Shown here: positions 23,149-52,190 of the stretch, piece by piece
How the letters are laid out: each line of letters starts with the position of its first letter
Numbering within the stretch: position 1 is the first letter of the stretch
NCBI GenBank assembly: GCA_037074765.1
Contig: JBAMDO010000027.1
Location: forward strand, 62,001-126,000
From: Mansonella perstans
Taxonomy: Eukaryota > Nematoda > Chromadorea > Rhabditida > Onchocercidae
Length of the DNA stretch: 64,000 nt
Direction of reading: 5' to 3'
The notes under the pieces: model-generated
Databases searched by the model: none
The model's input: the letters and a program-made list of their open reading frames with translations, nothing else
Told to the model about the DNA's origin: nothing
Made by a program: the position numbers and the translations under genes

Positions 23149-25068
23149 GATACGGCGTTTCCACTTTTCTTTCTGTCCCCTACTATCTGTCCTGTTGCCT
23201 CTTTCCACTTATCAGTATTATATATGCCTTATCATCAAATAATTGGCGCTATTTCTGAAATTTAAAATTTCAGGAGTTTTGATAATCGATCTTTCTTTTA
23301 AACTTATCAAAGTTAAAATCATTTTTTGGCAATGGTTCGTTAGCCATTTTTCAAATGCTTTTCACACACTCATTTAATGTGTAATTTTTCTCCATTTCAA
23401 AATTTAAATTATATAATTGAGAAAAAGAAGTGAAAATTTTAGTGATTTATTTCAATAATTTCAGCTCTTTTTCACTTTCCTTTTTCTTCTCTTTTTCTTT
23501 TCTAGCAAATCCAACAAACAATATGTGAGAATGTTTTGTAATTCGTAATTTATGTCCATTAATTTGCATTGTAAATTTGATTTTTATTTGATTGAATCTG
23601 ATAGCTTCTCTTCTAATCAGTTACTTACTGATGAGAATATTGACGAGAGCAGACAGATTTTTGTTTGAAAGCCACAAATTTCTCAACAAATCAAAAAATG
23701 TGTTGTTTGACAATAGAAAAATTCGTTTGACTTAAAAAAAAGTAACAAACGTCTGTTTAATTAGCATCGAATTATGTTAAAAACTTTTCATTTCAAAATT
23801 ATGGAATGAAATGTTTTCATTTCCTCTTCAATCCACTCATTGTCTCATTATTGAAGTAATTTTTCATTTATTTAGTCTCTTTCTTCCAACTTACTTGTTT
23901 GTTTCGAAAAATCACTTTCATATCATGAAAGATGATTTTGTTCCAGATTTTTCGGATCCGGATACCAGGTATTGCTATTAGTAATTTGATTTTGCTGATT
24001 TCACCGCTTTTTCAATTTCTCATTCCACTTCATACCTTTCGTATCTTTTTATTTCAATTCTTTCCTTAATCTGAAAATACAGTATACAAAAATAGAGCGA
24101 GTAAAGAAATATAAATAAAATTTTCATGATTGCACCTAAACTATGAAAGATATATGCACATTTTTGGTATTTTATTTTTATACGATTGAAGTAATTGATC
24201 GTTTAAAATCAATGTGAAATATGGATCAGATTAAAAATCTGGCAAATTCAAGAAAATTTTTCAGTGTTTGATGAAGCAAATAGGAATGACTATTCAAAAT
24301 CAAAAATCATTTATTTTCTCTCGATTATTTGCCGTCTCCAATATCATTGCTGATGAATAATATAGAAATAAATAAATGGAAATGAATGATACAAAAAGAA
24401 ATTATGGATTAAATGTGTTTACTTAATCGTCTTTCCATTTCTCGTTCTCAGTTCTTTCGCGGCTCTTCTCGTTTGCTTATACTATATCTTATTATCCTCA
24501 CAACAATCTTCATTATTTCTTCCATCTTTGAAAAAAAGCGAAATAATTTAAATAGAAGGAACAATTATCAATGAATTGGAATTTATTAACTTTTTGTTCA
24601 TTTATTTACACATACCCGTGCTACGTCTATTCGATCCTCACAGTTCATTTGATTTAATTCTTAATTTCATTTTCATCAAAAATTTAAGCTTCTTTTCCCA
24701 GTTCTTCACTTTTGAAGGAGCTTACCTAGGTACACACATTACATTAATTGATAACTGATATATTTCCATTTAAAATCGAAATTATTAATAGCCGTAATCA
24801 GTGATTTTACTGCATGCATTTATCATACAGTTTAAGAAAGATTTTGAAAGAAGAAAGACGACGAAAATATTCCTTTATACAACTAGAAATGATTGTATTA
24901 GTAATGAATAGATGAGAAAGAATGCTTCCAATCAGCTTTGCTTGAATTCTAAAGTTGTTAGAAAGGGTATTTATTCGTATGAGTTAATTAAACTTCAAAT
25001 TTTATTTTAAGAAATAAAATTCTTCTATGCAATATTTTCGGCAATAAGTGAATTTGAAATTGGTAGAA

Positions 25069-25093
25069 TTTTTTTTTTTTTTTTTTTTTTTTT
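25069..25093. repeat. T homopolymer, 25 bases
   Basis: Uninterrupted T run about 180 bases upstream of the MAGI start codon; length may be unreliable in an assembly. Confidence 0.85.
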
Positions 25094-25275
25094 GCTTGAA
25101 ATAAACACTGTAGCTTTCTAATTTAATCAAAATTCAGCTTTTCGAATGACAGCGTCGACGAATGTTTCAGTATGTCACACAGCACGTGAGTAATTTTTCC
25201 AGAATGCACCGATGATATCCTATTATTATTGATCTGTATTTGTTGCTCATGTGACATTAGTTGCAATCGAGAGCG

Positions 25276-41326
<16,051 letters not shown>

Positions 41327-44300
41327 CTTTTTTTTTTGCGAATTGTTTTATTTTATTGCTATATTAATATTTTGGGTAATTATATCGATTATCTTTTTAT
41401 TCTCATTTTGCATGTTGTTTATGACGTCTAGAAGTTGTAATAATTTTGCTAAATTTCGGGACTAACCGATGAACTAATCAAATTTTACTTATTTTATATT
41501 TTTCTTATTGTACAATGATCAGATCTCAGACTGATCAATTTAAACTAAATGTATTTATAGTTATCTTGCTGATAACTTTTTTGTTGCTTTTGTAGTTTCA
41601 TCTATTCGTATCAGTTTTTTTGTAATTCAAGAAAGAAAACGAAATTCCGCTCCATGGATTTCTATTCTGTGTTCGTAGTTTTCCCCACTTTTTGTTGGTG
41701 CGCTTTTTCTGTCAAATTCATGTTAAAATTCATGTTAAATTGGTGCTGTTCCATTTTAAAAATTGCTTAAGTCACACTTAGCTATTGCTTTAAAAATTTC
41801 AAGAAAAAAATGAAGCGGAAGTTTCCCATTCATTTATATATTATGTTCTGTGCTTTATTTTCAGTTTCAGATCTCATTTTGTACATTTCAGTTGTTATAC
41901 TTTTAAAAACTTTGAAATCGAAAATGATTTTTTAAAATTCTTAAAAAAAAGCAACTAACATATTGTAATTTCGCACGGATCCAAATGAAGGGGAGAAAAA
42001 TAAATCTTTTCGAATGGAACTTACATGGAATACGTTTTTACCAGATTTCTACGATGTTTATAAGAGAAGTTTCTGATACTAAAATTTCTCGCAAAATTGT
42101 ATACAGTTACACTGATATGATTAAATCAGTAGAGTCAAATGTGGGTAACAACTGTTTTCTGGTAATGTGCTCACCATCCATCTACTTTATTTACTGTTGT
42201 GAAATCTACAAATGTCGTAGTCATTCTGTTCAGATGAGAAAGTTTGTACATATCTTTTAAAGAATTTGACATTACTCTAATTTTACTGCTGACATGTATC
42301 GATCTTTTCAATTGCCCTGATTGGAACCTTTTATTTAAATTTATAACAAATTTTTGGGTCCGAAGTGCAGTTTTCGGAATACAATGAAAATCCATCAATA
42401 AGACTGGTTTGATAGTGTCAATTCAAATGCGCATTGATAGGATGAATGGTGCAAGCACTTCATTGTGAATTGCTCATCAAATGCTTAGCTTGATTAACGC
42501 ATTCCGGCTGATATGCATCCCTGTTGATGTTGTTCTAGTCCAGTACATCTTTAAGGTTTGCTTGATATTAAATTAGAAATGCTAAGAATGATTCAGTTTG
42601 TTAGCATTTCAAATGAGATTGATTATCTCAAAGTTATTTGTGGCATTCAATCTACTTTTTTCATCAAAGGAATTATGTAGTTCTGCTTCTGCTCATCGCC
42701 TCGATTTCATTTGCAATTTATGTATTATGCTTTTTTTAAATCTTAAAAATCGTCAATTCGACAGCAATAAAAAAATTTGCCGCATTAGTATTGCTAAAAG
42801 ACGAAATATTATGAGTTTGTTTGAAATCTATATAAATATATATGATGGATGTTTTGATACTTTTTCACTTGCTTTCTTCAATTTTGAAAAGTAATTTATT
42901 GGTCTGCTCGATTTTACTCTTCGGATTAATCATTTGAGGATTCTAAATTTTAATGAAATATAGCAAAAAATAGAAGAATAATGGGAAAGAAGTAACATCG
43001 ATTACCGTCAAAAAGCGATTTCAATTTATGAAAGATATGACACATCCTAGTCAGCGATGAAAGTTGTCTTGGAAACGGATTTTGCTCGAACAGCTTCTAA
43101 GATATGACTGGGAATCCACCAATTGTGACAAGAAAAAGAAAAAGGTGAAACCAGCTAAATTGTAATTTCTATATGCTAACATTTCATTTATTAAAATTCA
43201 GCAGTTTCATCAAATTAAAAAAATAAAGTGAATAAATATCTCAACCAAGAAAATAATTCACTTTTTAAGAAAATAGTTAACTGTCTTTTTTACTCAAACA
43301 AATCGCTGTGGCTTTCATCTAAAAAAAAAAAGAAAACATCTGCTTTTGGTTTTAACTTTTCATTTAAGATTTATATTCCATGTTTCACAATGTCATTTAT
43401 TTGAAGTTACAGTAATGCAAGTTTTCTGTCAAGATGTATGGTGAGAAAATTTTTTGCTATCATAATGTAAAGCATGATAACGTGACAAAACAAATAACTT
43501 TATATTCTTATTTGACTTCCTGAATTCTCCTTTATTATTTAAGTGTATGATCTCTCAGATTTACACTTCTATGCAGGTGATAAACTTCCATAATATCTTG
43601 CACTACTTAAATGCATTATTATGTCACTTACATTTAGCAGTTGCAGTGTAATTTTTCAAGAGTTTCCTTCCTAATAAAATGTTAAAATAATCTTTGCTCT
43701 CACACACTGTCCACATTTTGCCCTGTCCACTATAATGGTCAGATTCAATAAGTAATGAAATAATCATCTCCCATGATTCATGAAAATATTAACGATAGCG
43801 TAAATAATAATACAGAATGTCCAGTGAAAAATTTATCCGTCTTCAATTGAAGCATACTGCTTATTTAATGCCATCTTACGATTCAATGATGATTCAGTGA
43901 CGATGATACATCAGGTATTAAAATGATGTAATTGCACCTGCTAAATTCGGATACTGGAAGCGGTATTCCGTCCTCACATTCCTGTTTTCATAGCTAATAA
44001 TCGATGCGTAATAGTAGCAGTAGTAATAATAATAGGAAAGTGAGATATAATAAGAGGCTGAACCTTTCCTTTGGTCAAGCATCATTTCAGTCCAGTTCCG
44101 CTTGGTCCAATCTCGACCACGCTTGACACGCCCAAAAATGAGTTCTTTCCTATTTCATCCTTTCATTCCCTCCCCCTTTTAGCATTCATTATTTTATTGT
44201 TCCGCTTGGTGCTCTGTTAGAATTGGTCACTCATTTTGCTGGTTAATTATATTTCAAATCTTACTCAAACTGAAGTAACTTCATTTCCAAACGCCAAAAT

Positions 44301-44389
44301 GCCTTTAACAACAATATAATGCATAAATGATTAGCTAAAATTTAATTTGGCAAAATTTCACTGAAATTAAACTTGCAATCACTTGAGCC
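41327..44389. other. spacer between magi-1 and the Flamingo gene
   Basis: Holds the 3' UTR of magi-1 (AATAAA at about 41998 is a candidate poly(A) signal, though far from the stop) and the presumed promoter of the next gene. A TAG/TAA trinucleotide stretch lies at about 44010-44035. GC rises somewhat at 43950-44200. No coding exon supported. Confidence 0.5.
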
Positions 44390-47300
44390 ATGAAGAATTT
44401 CTGTGAGTTACAGCATAAATTAACAATGACAATTTATTTCATTCTTTTACCAATTATTGCTGCAGCATTTCATCTTAATCCACCTGTACTTGATAGTTGC
44501 ACCGATGATTGCTTGATCCCAATTGAAAATAGCACTATATGGTTACCGAACAGTTATCCACCATGTATTCATCCTGGTCAACCTGTAATACGTTGGTCCA
44601 ATACAGTAACTTGTAACAGACCTAATTTTCTGACATCATCAAGTGCTTCCTTGGATCTTTCAACTGGTGTACTATTTGCTGAAGAGCGCATTTGCTTTTA
44701 CACAGCACCGTGGTATGTAACATATTCATATAATTGTTCTAGTAACAATATACGAAAAGGTGCTATTTTCTTGGATCACAAAAAATTCGCCAAAAAAAGG
44801 CGATTAAAACGATGGATGCGACGAAGAAATCCAATAGTACCACGGATACACTTCCAACAAGAACGATACCTCACTGAAATTTCGGAAGATACACCAATTA
44901 ATTCACTAGTTATTAAATTACATGCTGCTCATATCACTAATGAATCAATTTATTATGCTATGGTAGCACCCGAAGATTCTCGCACAGCCAATATTTTTAC
45001 TTTAGATACCGTCACCGGTGAAATAAGGTATGCATTGTTTATTGCTGAACTGAACTTCTTCTCACTTTGAATTTTTTTCCGCCATTTTAGCATGAAATGA
45101 AATTATTTTTTTAAATCATGAAAATCCTCAGAAATATGAATTTAAAAAGAATGCATCAATTATTGACATTTGCAATTAAAAAGGCCAAATTTCACGACTG
45201 CTTAATTGTTTTTTGCGAGTATTTTTTGCGTATCAATTTTCTTGCTTTGAGTATTCATATTTTGTACAGTTCTCCTCTTCTTTAGAACAGTTTTAGAATT
45301 TTTTTGAATCAAATATGAGCATACTAAAAATTAAAAACTTTTATAAATAATTAATTTTTCATGGGGAAGCTAATGAATCATTGATGAACTTACTTCTGTT
45401 TTATTTTCTTGCTTACTCTCTTTGCTATGATTTCATTGAAGCGATGAAAATTGCTTCTTATTTTCTTTTTCTTTTTTTTTCACATTTCCAATGAATTATT
45501 AAATTAATCCAAATTTTAATCCATTAATTTGGCTTGTTTGTTGGCTAGTTACTTCTTTTGTTTAAAATTCCAATCAATTTGAAAGCTTTTTTTCTGTCAA
45601 GAAAATGGAAATTTCTTTTTTCAAAAACTTTATCATTGTTGATGATAGAAATGAGACATTTAACATGTAAATGCAATAGCAATTAAATGATCGTTTCGTC
45701 CCCAGTGGTACTTTTTTTCCTTCCAAATAGTTGCGAGTCAACATTTGAATTCTTTATTTGCTTAATTGAAACTTGAATAACTGCTTGACGCTCTTGAATA
45801 GATCAACAATGTTAGGGCATAAATTTGCATCCCAAAATTCCTGACCTAACTTGAGTAGTGTTAGCATTGCTTAGGCTTGGATAGAAGCTTTAAGTGAAGA
45901 TGTTAACTTCTTAAGATATAGATTTAGCATACACTCTTAATCTCAGTTTCTACTTAGTAGAAGCAAACATATTCAGGAAGCTTTTCTTGTCCTTAAATTA
46001 GCAATATCCCTTGACCTAAGAAGTAATTTGGATATTTATATATGCATAAAATTGCTTTCTCTTACATTTTGTCTCCTCAAATTAATTTTAATTCGAATGG
46101 ATTGGATCAATTTTCATGATTTATAAAATTAATTGATTTGATATCAATGAAACTACCAAATTTTGAAATACATTGCATTTTTTTTTGCTTCAAATGATTT
46201 AATTTTTATTAGCACCTTACTGCAACCCTGTTAGCTAAGTTTTCAATATTATTAGAAAGAAATTTTGAATCCTTCCTTTAAATTTTTTTTTCTCATATTT
46301 TTTCTTATCAGAGTTGGAAAGGCACTGGATCGCGAGACATTGGATCGCCATGTGTTGAAGGTGACAGCTTATGAGCGTCTTGATCCGGCTGTATCAGCAA
46401 GTAGTTCGGTGATTGTGGAAGTCCTAGATGTCCAGGATAATGCGCCAATTTTTGAACGGAATTCCTACTACGCTGAAATTCGAGAGGATGCACCAGTAAA
46501 TAATTATGGCCTTGGCAGATCGAAATTAGATATGTGATGATTTTCTTGTTAGAAATAAAGCAATGAATAGTTGTACAACGAGAAGCTTCTTTTAACACAA
46601 ATTATGGGATGGAGAGTGGACATTAATTAAATCCGTTCGTTATCGAATGATGCAATTAATTGCACTGAATATTGCAAATACATTTACTTTAAGCCGAAAC
46701 ATTGCTTGAAGATTGAAGTGTATAAATATCTGATAACCGGCACAATTACCTTATGATAATTACTGATAACAGATATTTGAATAGCATTTGTATATTTTGC
46801 TATCATTTGCTTTTACACATGGGACTAAGTATTTCTGTTATTGATTCAATTCCTGAACTTTCTAGATTGGCACAACATTAGCATCAGTTTTTGCCCGTGA
46901 CCTCGATATTGGTTTGAACGGAGAAATTACTTATTCGCTCGGTGAGGAAAATGGTGCTGAATTACTTCAAATTCATACTTCAACAGGAGTCATCCAAACA
47001 GTGGAGCATTTGGATCGGGAAATGATGAATATTATCCGAGTATATGTATATGCGACCGATAAAGGAATACCACCGATGACATCAAGAGCACTTCTGGAGA
47101 TTAATCTTCTTGACGTCAATGATAATGCACCTGTTTTTGAGCAGGTCATTTAGAGAAGCAATTTCAAATTCAACACAGTAAAAGATTGGGAACATTGTTC
47201 TCTTTTAACACAAGAACATTTGAGAAATAAATTCAAAAGTTAATAAAAGTAGTAAAATTTAAATACTTTTTTCTTCTGTATGAAATCTGTTAAAAAATAA

Positions 47301-50300
47301 TGAAAATTTTAGGAATTTTGCAATGCCACAGTAATGGAAAATATTACTAAACCATCTAATATTTTACAAATTAGAGCAACGGACAGCGATTCTGGAAAAA
47401 ACGGTATATTTAAAAGAAATTTGGTTTTTTTTTTCAGTTCATTCAAATGAAAGCTGTATTTGCAGGCGAAGTGCATTATAGTATTGTGGCATATAGTGTA
47501 AATGGATTTTCCATTGATTATGAAAACGGCTGGATAAAACTGCATCAAAAATTGGACTCGAGATCCAGTCCTGCAACACTTTTAGTTCGAGCCAAGGATT
47601 CAGGTCAACCTGCTCAGTCTACAACGATTAATTGTGTTATACACGTTATCGACATTAATGATCATGTACTGATTAATTATTATGACTTATCATTTTCTTA
47701 ACTATTAATATTTCCCCTTAACTATCAAACTAAGAAATAATAGTCTTTTTCCTTTTGAAAAAGCTGCCATTCAATCAGCTGTTGGAACCCTAAAATTATT
47801 TAAATGATGTGAAAATTTCCATCTTGTATTATTTAAGAAACTTTTCCAGAAACCTCACTTCACTGCGTCACGGCAAGAATTATTTGTGGAAGAAAATGTA
47901 CCAACTGGATTTGAAATAACACGAATTTTTGCTGTCGATGAAGATAGTGATATGAATGGTCGTATTACTTATACATTAGATGGCGACGATAATGCCAATG
48001 AAACATTTCGTATTGACCGAACAACAGGAGTTATCACAACTATAAGTAAGCTTGATCGAGAAGAAAAGGAAAAATATATACTTAAGGTAATAAAACTTTA
48101 ATTAACAAATAATATTACTTATTTCTGCAATTTGAAGTCTTCTACTAAAGGGTCTGAATATCTCAAAATTAAATTTTCTCGCTTCTTTTTTTGGGGACAA
48201 AAGGAAACGGTAGGAAGGAGGTGACAACAACTTTCAGCTATTAAATTTGCTATAAAAGTTACTGACACAAAAAAAGTTATTTACAATTTGAAATTAGTAA
48301 AAATTTCTTCATTTTCAGGTAAAAGCAGAAGATGGCGGTTCACCACCATTATCTGATATTTTGTTGATAACGATAGTAGTTCGTGATATCAATGATAATG
48401 CACCGTATTTTGAATCTAACTTTTACAATATTACTGTGCCCGAAAATGAAGTACGTGGAACGCCATTAATCACTGTAAAAGCTATCGATCGTGATAATGA
48501 TGATAAAATAGTATATCGTATTGAGAGAACCGACAAAGATATTTTTTCACTTATTCACTCAGCTGATCAGGTTATTTCTTATTACTGTTTTTAAAGTGTA
48601 AATTAATTTAACTATTTGCTTAGATCAATGTCACTTGCTTAATTTAGCTTCATCTCAGAAAATTTCATATTTCTTCCGGAAGATTTATATAGTAACACAG
48701 AGAACGAGCATGATCTTGCAGAAGACCGAAGTATAAGATAGCTTTGCAAGTCAATGCGCTATATTGAAAACTTGCTGCAGAAGCTAATGCACTTTCAGGA
48801 AGCCATATTATCGTTATCAGGTGAAATTGGTCATACGGATGATGCATTACGTGTGATAATAACAGCGACTGATAAGGGTGGCTTAACAGGTACTTGCACA
48901 GTAATTATTACTGTTGCCGATATCAACACTGCGCCAGTATTTGATATTCATCCGTTCACAATACATATCCCAGAAAATATCCCAGTCGGTTCAGAAGTCA
49001 TACAGTTAAAGGCGGAAGATCAGGATCGGCATGAAAATGCCAAACTTACCTATTCTATCGGTAAATCAACTGTTACTCTTCATAATTATTTGAAATTTCA
49101 GATTAAAAATTTGATTTTTGCAACTAAAAATAAATTTTTTCATCAATTTTTGGAAACAAGTATGTTATAAATTTCAAAAAGTTTTCTAGTTGCTTACTAA
49201 AAATTATCACTCTTTCGAAAGCAGTCATTTATGAATATTTGTATATTTTAGACAGTAAAGAATTTACGATTAATAGAGAAACCGGCTTAATAATGATAGC
49301 TGGAAAGATAGATCGAGAAGAACGCAGCAGCTATTTGCTTAATATAACTGTCACCGACCATGCAGCTAGTCCACTTAGCGCAAGCACATTTCTCGAAATT
49401 ATCCTGGACGACGGTAAGTTTTGCTTTCATTACCTCATCATTATTTTTACTGTATTTTTTCCCTGTTATTATTTAATTTCTTTTTTTCCTTTAATTTCTA
49501 GCTTTAGTTTTTCAAAAATTTTATTTTCAATTTTTACCGTATCTCTCTTTTCCCTAAAAAAAAATTTATTAATCGACATTTTTTTCTTTGTCAGATTTCA
49601 CACACTTTTTTGCTTTTTATTCCATCAATTCAATTTCGCTTGAAAGTTTCCAACTTCCTATCCATTCATTTCAACACCAATTAAGAAATGAGACGCTATT
49701 GAATGATAATTCAATCGCATGCAAACTCAAAATGACAATCCATCCATTTCCAATTTTTGAAAAGAGACAAAAAAAAAGAGAAATAGCTTCATTTAAACTT
49801 TAGATATATACGCCTTATTACAAACTGTGCAAAGATCAATGGGCCATAAAATACTTTTCGCTTCATATGCCTTGTGCTTCTTCTTATTTCCTCTTCTTTC
49901 CTTAATTAATCTGATGAAATGAAAGATATTGAGTGTGACCAATGGTTGTTACCGACATTGCTGCTAATATTTTCTGTGATCACTGCAATATTTTTTGTCA
50001 CATCCCTAATTGTTTAATAATTTAACTGACTGATTTAATTTTTCAAATAAATAAAATCGTAATGATTTTGCAAGTTCATCCAAAAACATTTATCTAGGAA
50101 ATGATCAGGGTCGAAAGAGGCAAAATAGGAAGTTCAATTATGGAATTATCATTTCATTTCAAATGTCCCATAATTAAAAAGAAAAAAAGCTTTTGTGAAT
50201 AATTTAATTAAAAAATAGTCTTTTGATTGTAAGAATTGCGTTGATAGGCTTAATAACTTCGTATGGGACGTAAGAATTACTCCTGGGAATACAGTAGTTG

Positions 50301-52190
50301 GGATGCACTTATTGATGGTGAAATAAAAGTTAAAATAAAATAATATTAGTAGGACAAAATAAAATTAAATTTAAAAAAAACTGAAATAAAAACAATTTGA
50401 TAATTATGTAAATAGTGTTTCAGAAATTAATCAAAACTACTTGATTTAGCTACTTATTAGAGTTAAGTTTATTGCACTTAAAATATTTCAAAATTCTTCT
50501 TCAAGGTTTTGCAAATTAACAATTCATCTTCCATCTAATCTTAAAATTTTGCAATTCGTCTTTCTCTAATTTTTTCACCAATTTTCAGCCTTTCTAAATT
50601 ATAATTTCCACAAAATAATTCAAAATATTTTAGAAACTTTTCGGATTCCCGTTTTTTAAGCTTCAAAAACTTTGCACTGAAAAGTCATTATTTCAAGTAA
50701 ATGATAATGCCCCGGAATTTACGTCTGAAAATTACACGGTTGTAATTGCGGAAGATACACCAATTGGAACATCATTCACGCAAGTAACAGCTGTTGATAC
50801 GGATGATGGTGATAACGCAATTATTGACTATTACCTGATTGAAAACGATGACATCTTTAAACTGGATAGATCATCCGGGACATTACGAGTAGTTAATAAG
50901 CTGGATCGTGAAACGATCGCCAGGTTAGCTATCTCAGTAAATCTGCTTCGGAAATTCATATGCTATATCATTTCTACTAAGAGAAGTTAAGTTTAATTAA
51001 ATTTATAATCATTTCACTAACTTGAATTTATCTCTCCCAACACGTGCTACTACCAGAAATAATTTTCTCAGATACCAGTTAACAGTGAAAGCACAGGATC
51101 GCGGTAATCCACCATTATCATCTTTTGCCACCGTGTCAATAGATATTATTGATGTAAATGATAATGCACCACAATTTGAATCACTTCGGTATGATTTATG
51201 GATCGCGGAGAATAGTCCTCTAGGTACTACAGTTGGGACTATTATTGCTCGTGATCAAGATGAAGGTGACAATGCTCTCATACAATTTCGAATATTTGGT
51301 GGTATTGATGCGAAGCTTTTCGATATTGAAACGGCATGGATTATAATTTATTTAATTTTTGTGACAAGATGCTATTATTTGTTACACATTATTTGTTACT
51401 AAATTCATTATTAAGAAAAAGATGAGTGAAAAAAGGGAGAGAATTAAAAAGGGATGAATGATTGATATCTTTTAATCTTCAATTCAGTAACAGTAAAAGA
51501 TATTATTTTCAATATTCCGGAAGAATTTCAACAAAATTCCTTGTGTATTGCAGGATTTAAGTCAAAACGGTGTAGTACATATACTTTCACGGACAATATT
51601 CGATTATGAAGCAAAAAAGAATCATTTTTTTCTTGAAATTCAAGCAAGCAGGTTAATTTCATTTTAATAAGTTTTAAAATAATTTTATGTTTTGAGTAAA
51701 ACGAGATAGATGATTTAATTTCAGTGATCAACTAAGTTCTATTGTACCTGTTTATGTTCATGTCAGCGATGTTAACGATAACAGGCCTCAACTTCGAGAC
51801 TTCACTGTACTTTATGCAAATCATGTTGATGGACCTGTGGAACGAGAGATAGGACATGTTCCAGTTTTGTCTGTTTTTCAAAAATTCTATTTACCTATTT
51901 AATTCCATTTTTTTTAATATTTTCGTTTTTCAAGTTTTTTTTTTTACTTATGATTTAAACTACACAACATTACAAGTTATGCAAAAAAAAAGGAACACAT
52001 TAGAAGTTTAATTTAAAAAATTTGAATTCCTGATGTTAAAATAAATTTAGTGATCCAGACCATAATGCAACCTTAGAGTATGATATTGAAACAAACGATA
52101 TTTTAATGGTGGATCGATGGAAAGGTTCCATTATACCGAAGAATGTTTGGAAACGATATATTAATGCTGTTTATAGGATTTGTGTTTCTG
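44390..52190 (+). other. fmi-1: fmi-1 exons 1-14: signal peptide and nine cadherin repeats
   Basis: Exons: 44390-45027, 46312-46495, 46866-47144, 47313-47403, 47466-47665, 47850-48086, 48319-48570, 48799-49060, 49252-49413, 50698-50923, 51072-51333, 51554-51651, 51725-51868, 52051-52190. Repeat ends are marked by calcium-binding DxNDN motifs: [64 protein letters not shown] and DVNDNRPQL, followed by a degenerate ninth repeat (residues about 990-1058). The DRE/LDRE motif is kept in most. A basic stretch ([12 protein letters not shown]) before repeat 1 resembles a furin-type processing site at about residues 135-146. The intron after 51333 begins with GC. Confidence 0.92.

Larger units (their letters stand above)
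22820..25275. other. upstream region of the MAGI-type gene
   Basis: No certain exon. Contains a CA/TA microsatellite (23091-23148) and a 25-base T run (25069-25093). At 23925-23968 an ATG opens MKDDFVPDFSDPDT and ends at AG|GTATTG, a possible alternative first exon, but its phase does not fit the next known exon. TTAG at 25257-25260 could serve as a trans-splice or intron acceptor just before the MAGI start. Confidence 0.4.

Noticed and set aside
23925..23968. ATG exon-like segment (MKDDFVPDFSDPDT) before magi-1
   Set aside because: Its end phase does not fit magi-1 exon 1 or 2, so it cannot be joined without extra exons that I do not see.
46308..46598. 96-codon minus-strand open frame
   Set aside because: It is the antisense shadow of the fmi-1 exon at 46312-46495, which has matching cadherin motifs on the plus strand.
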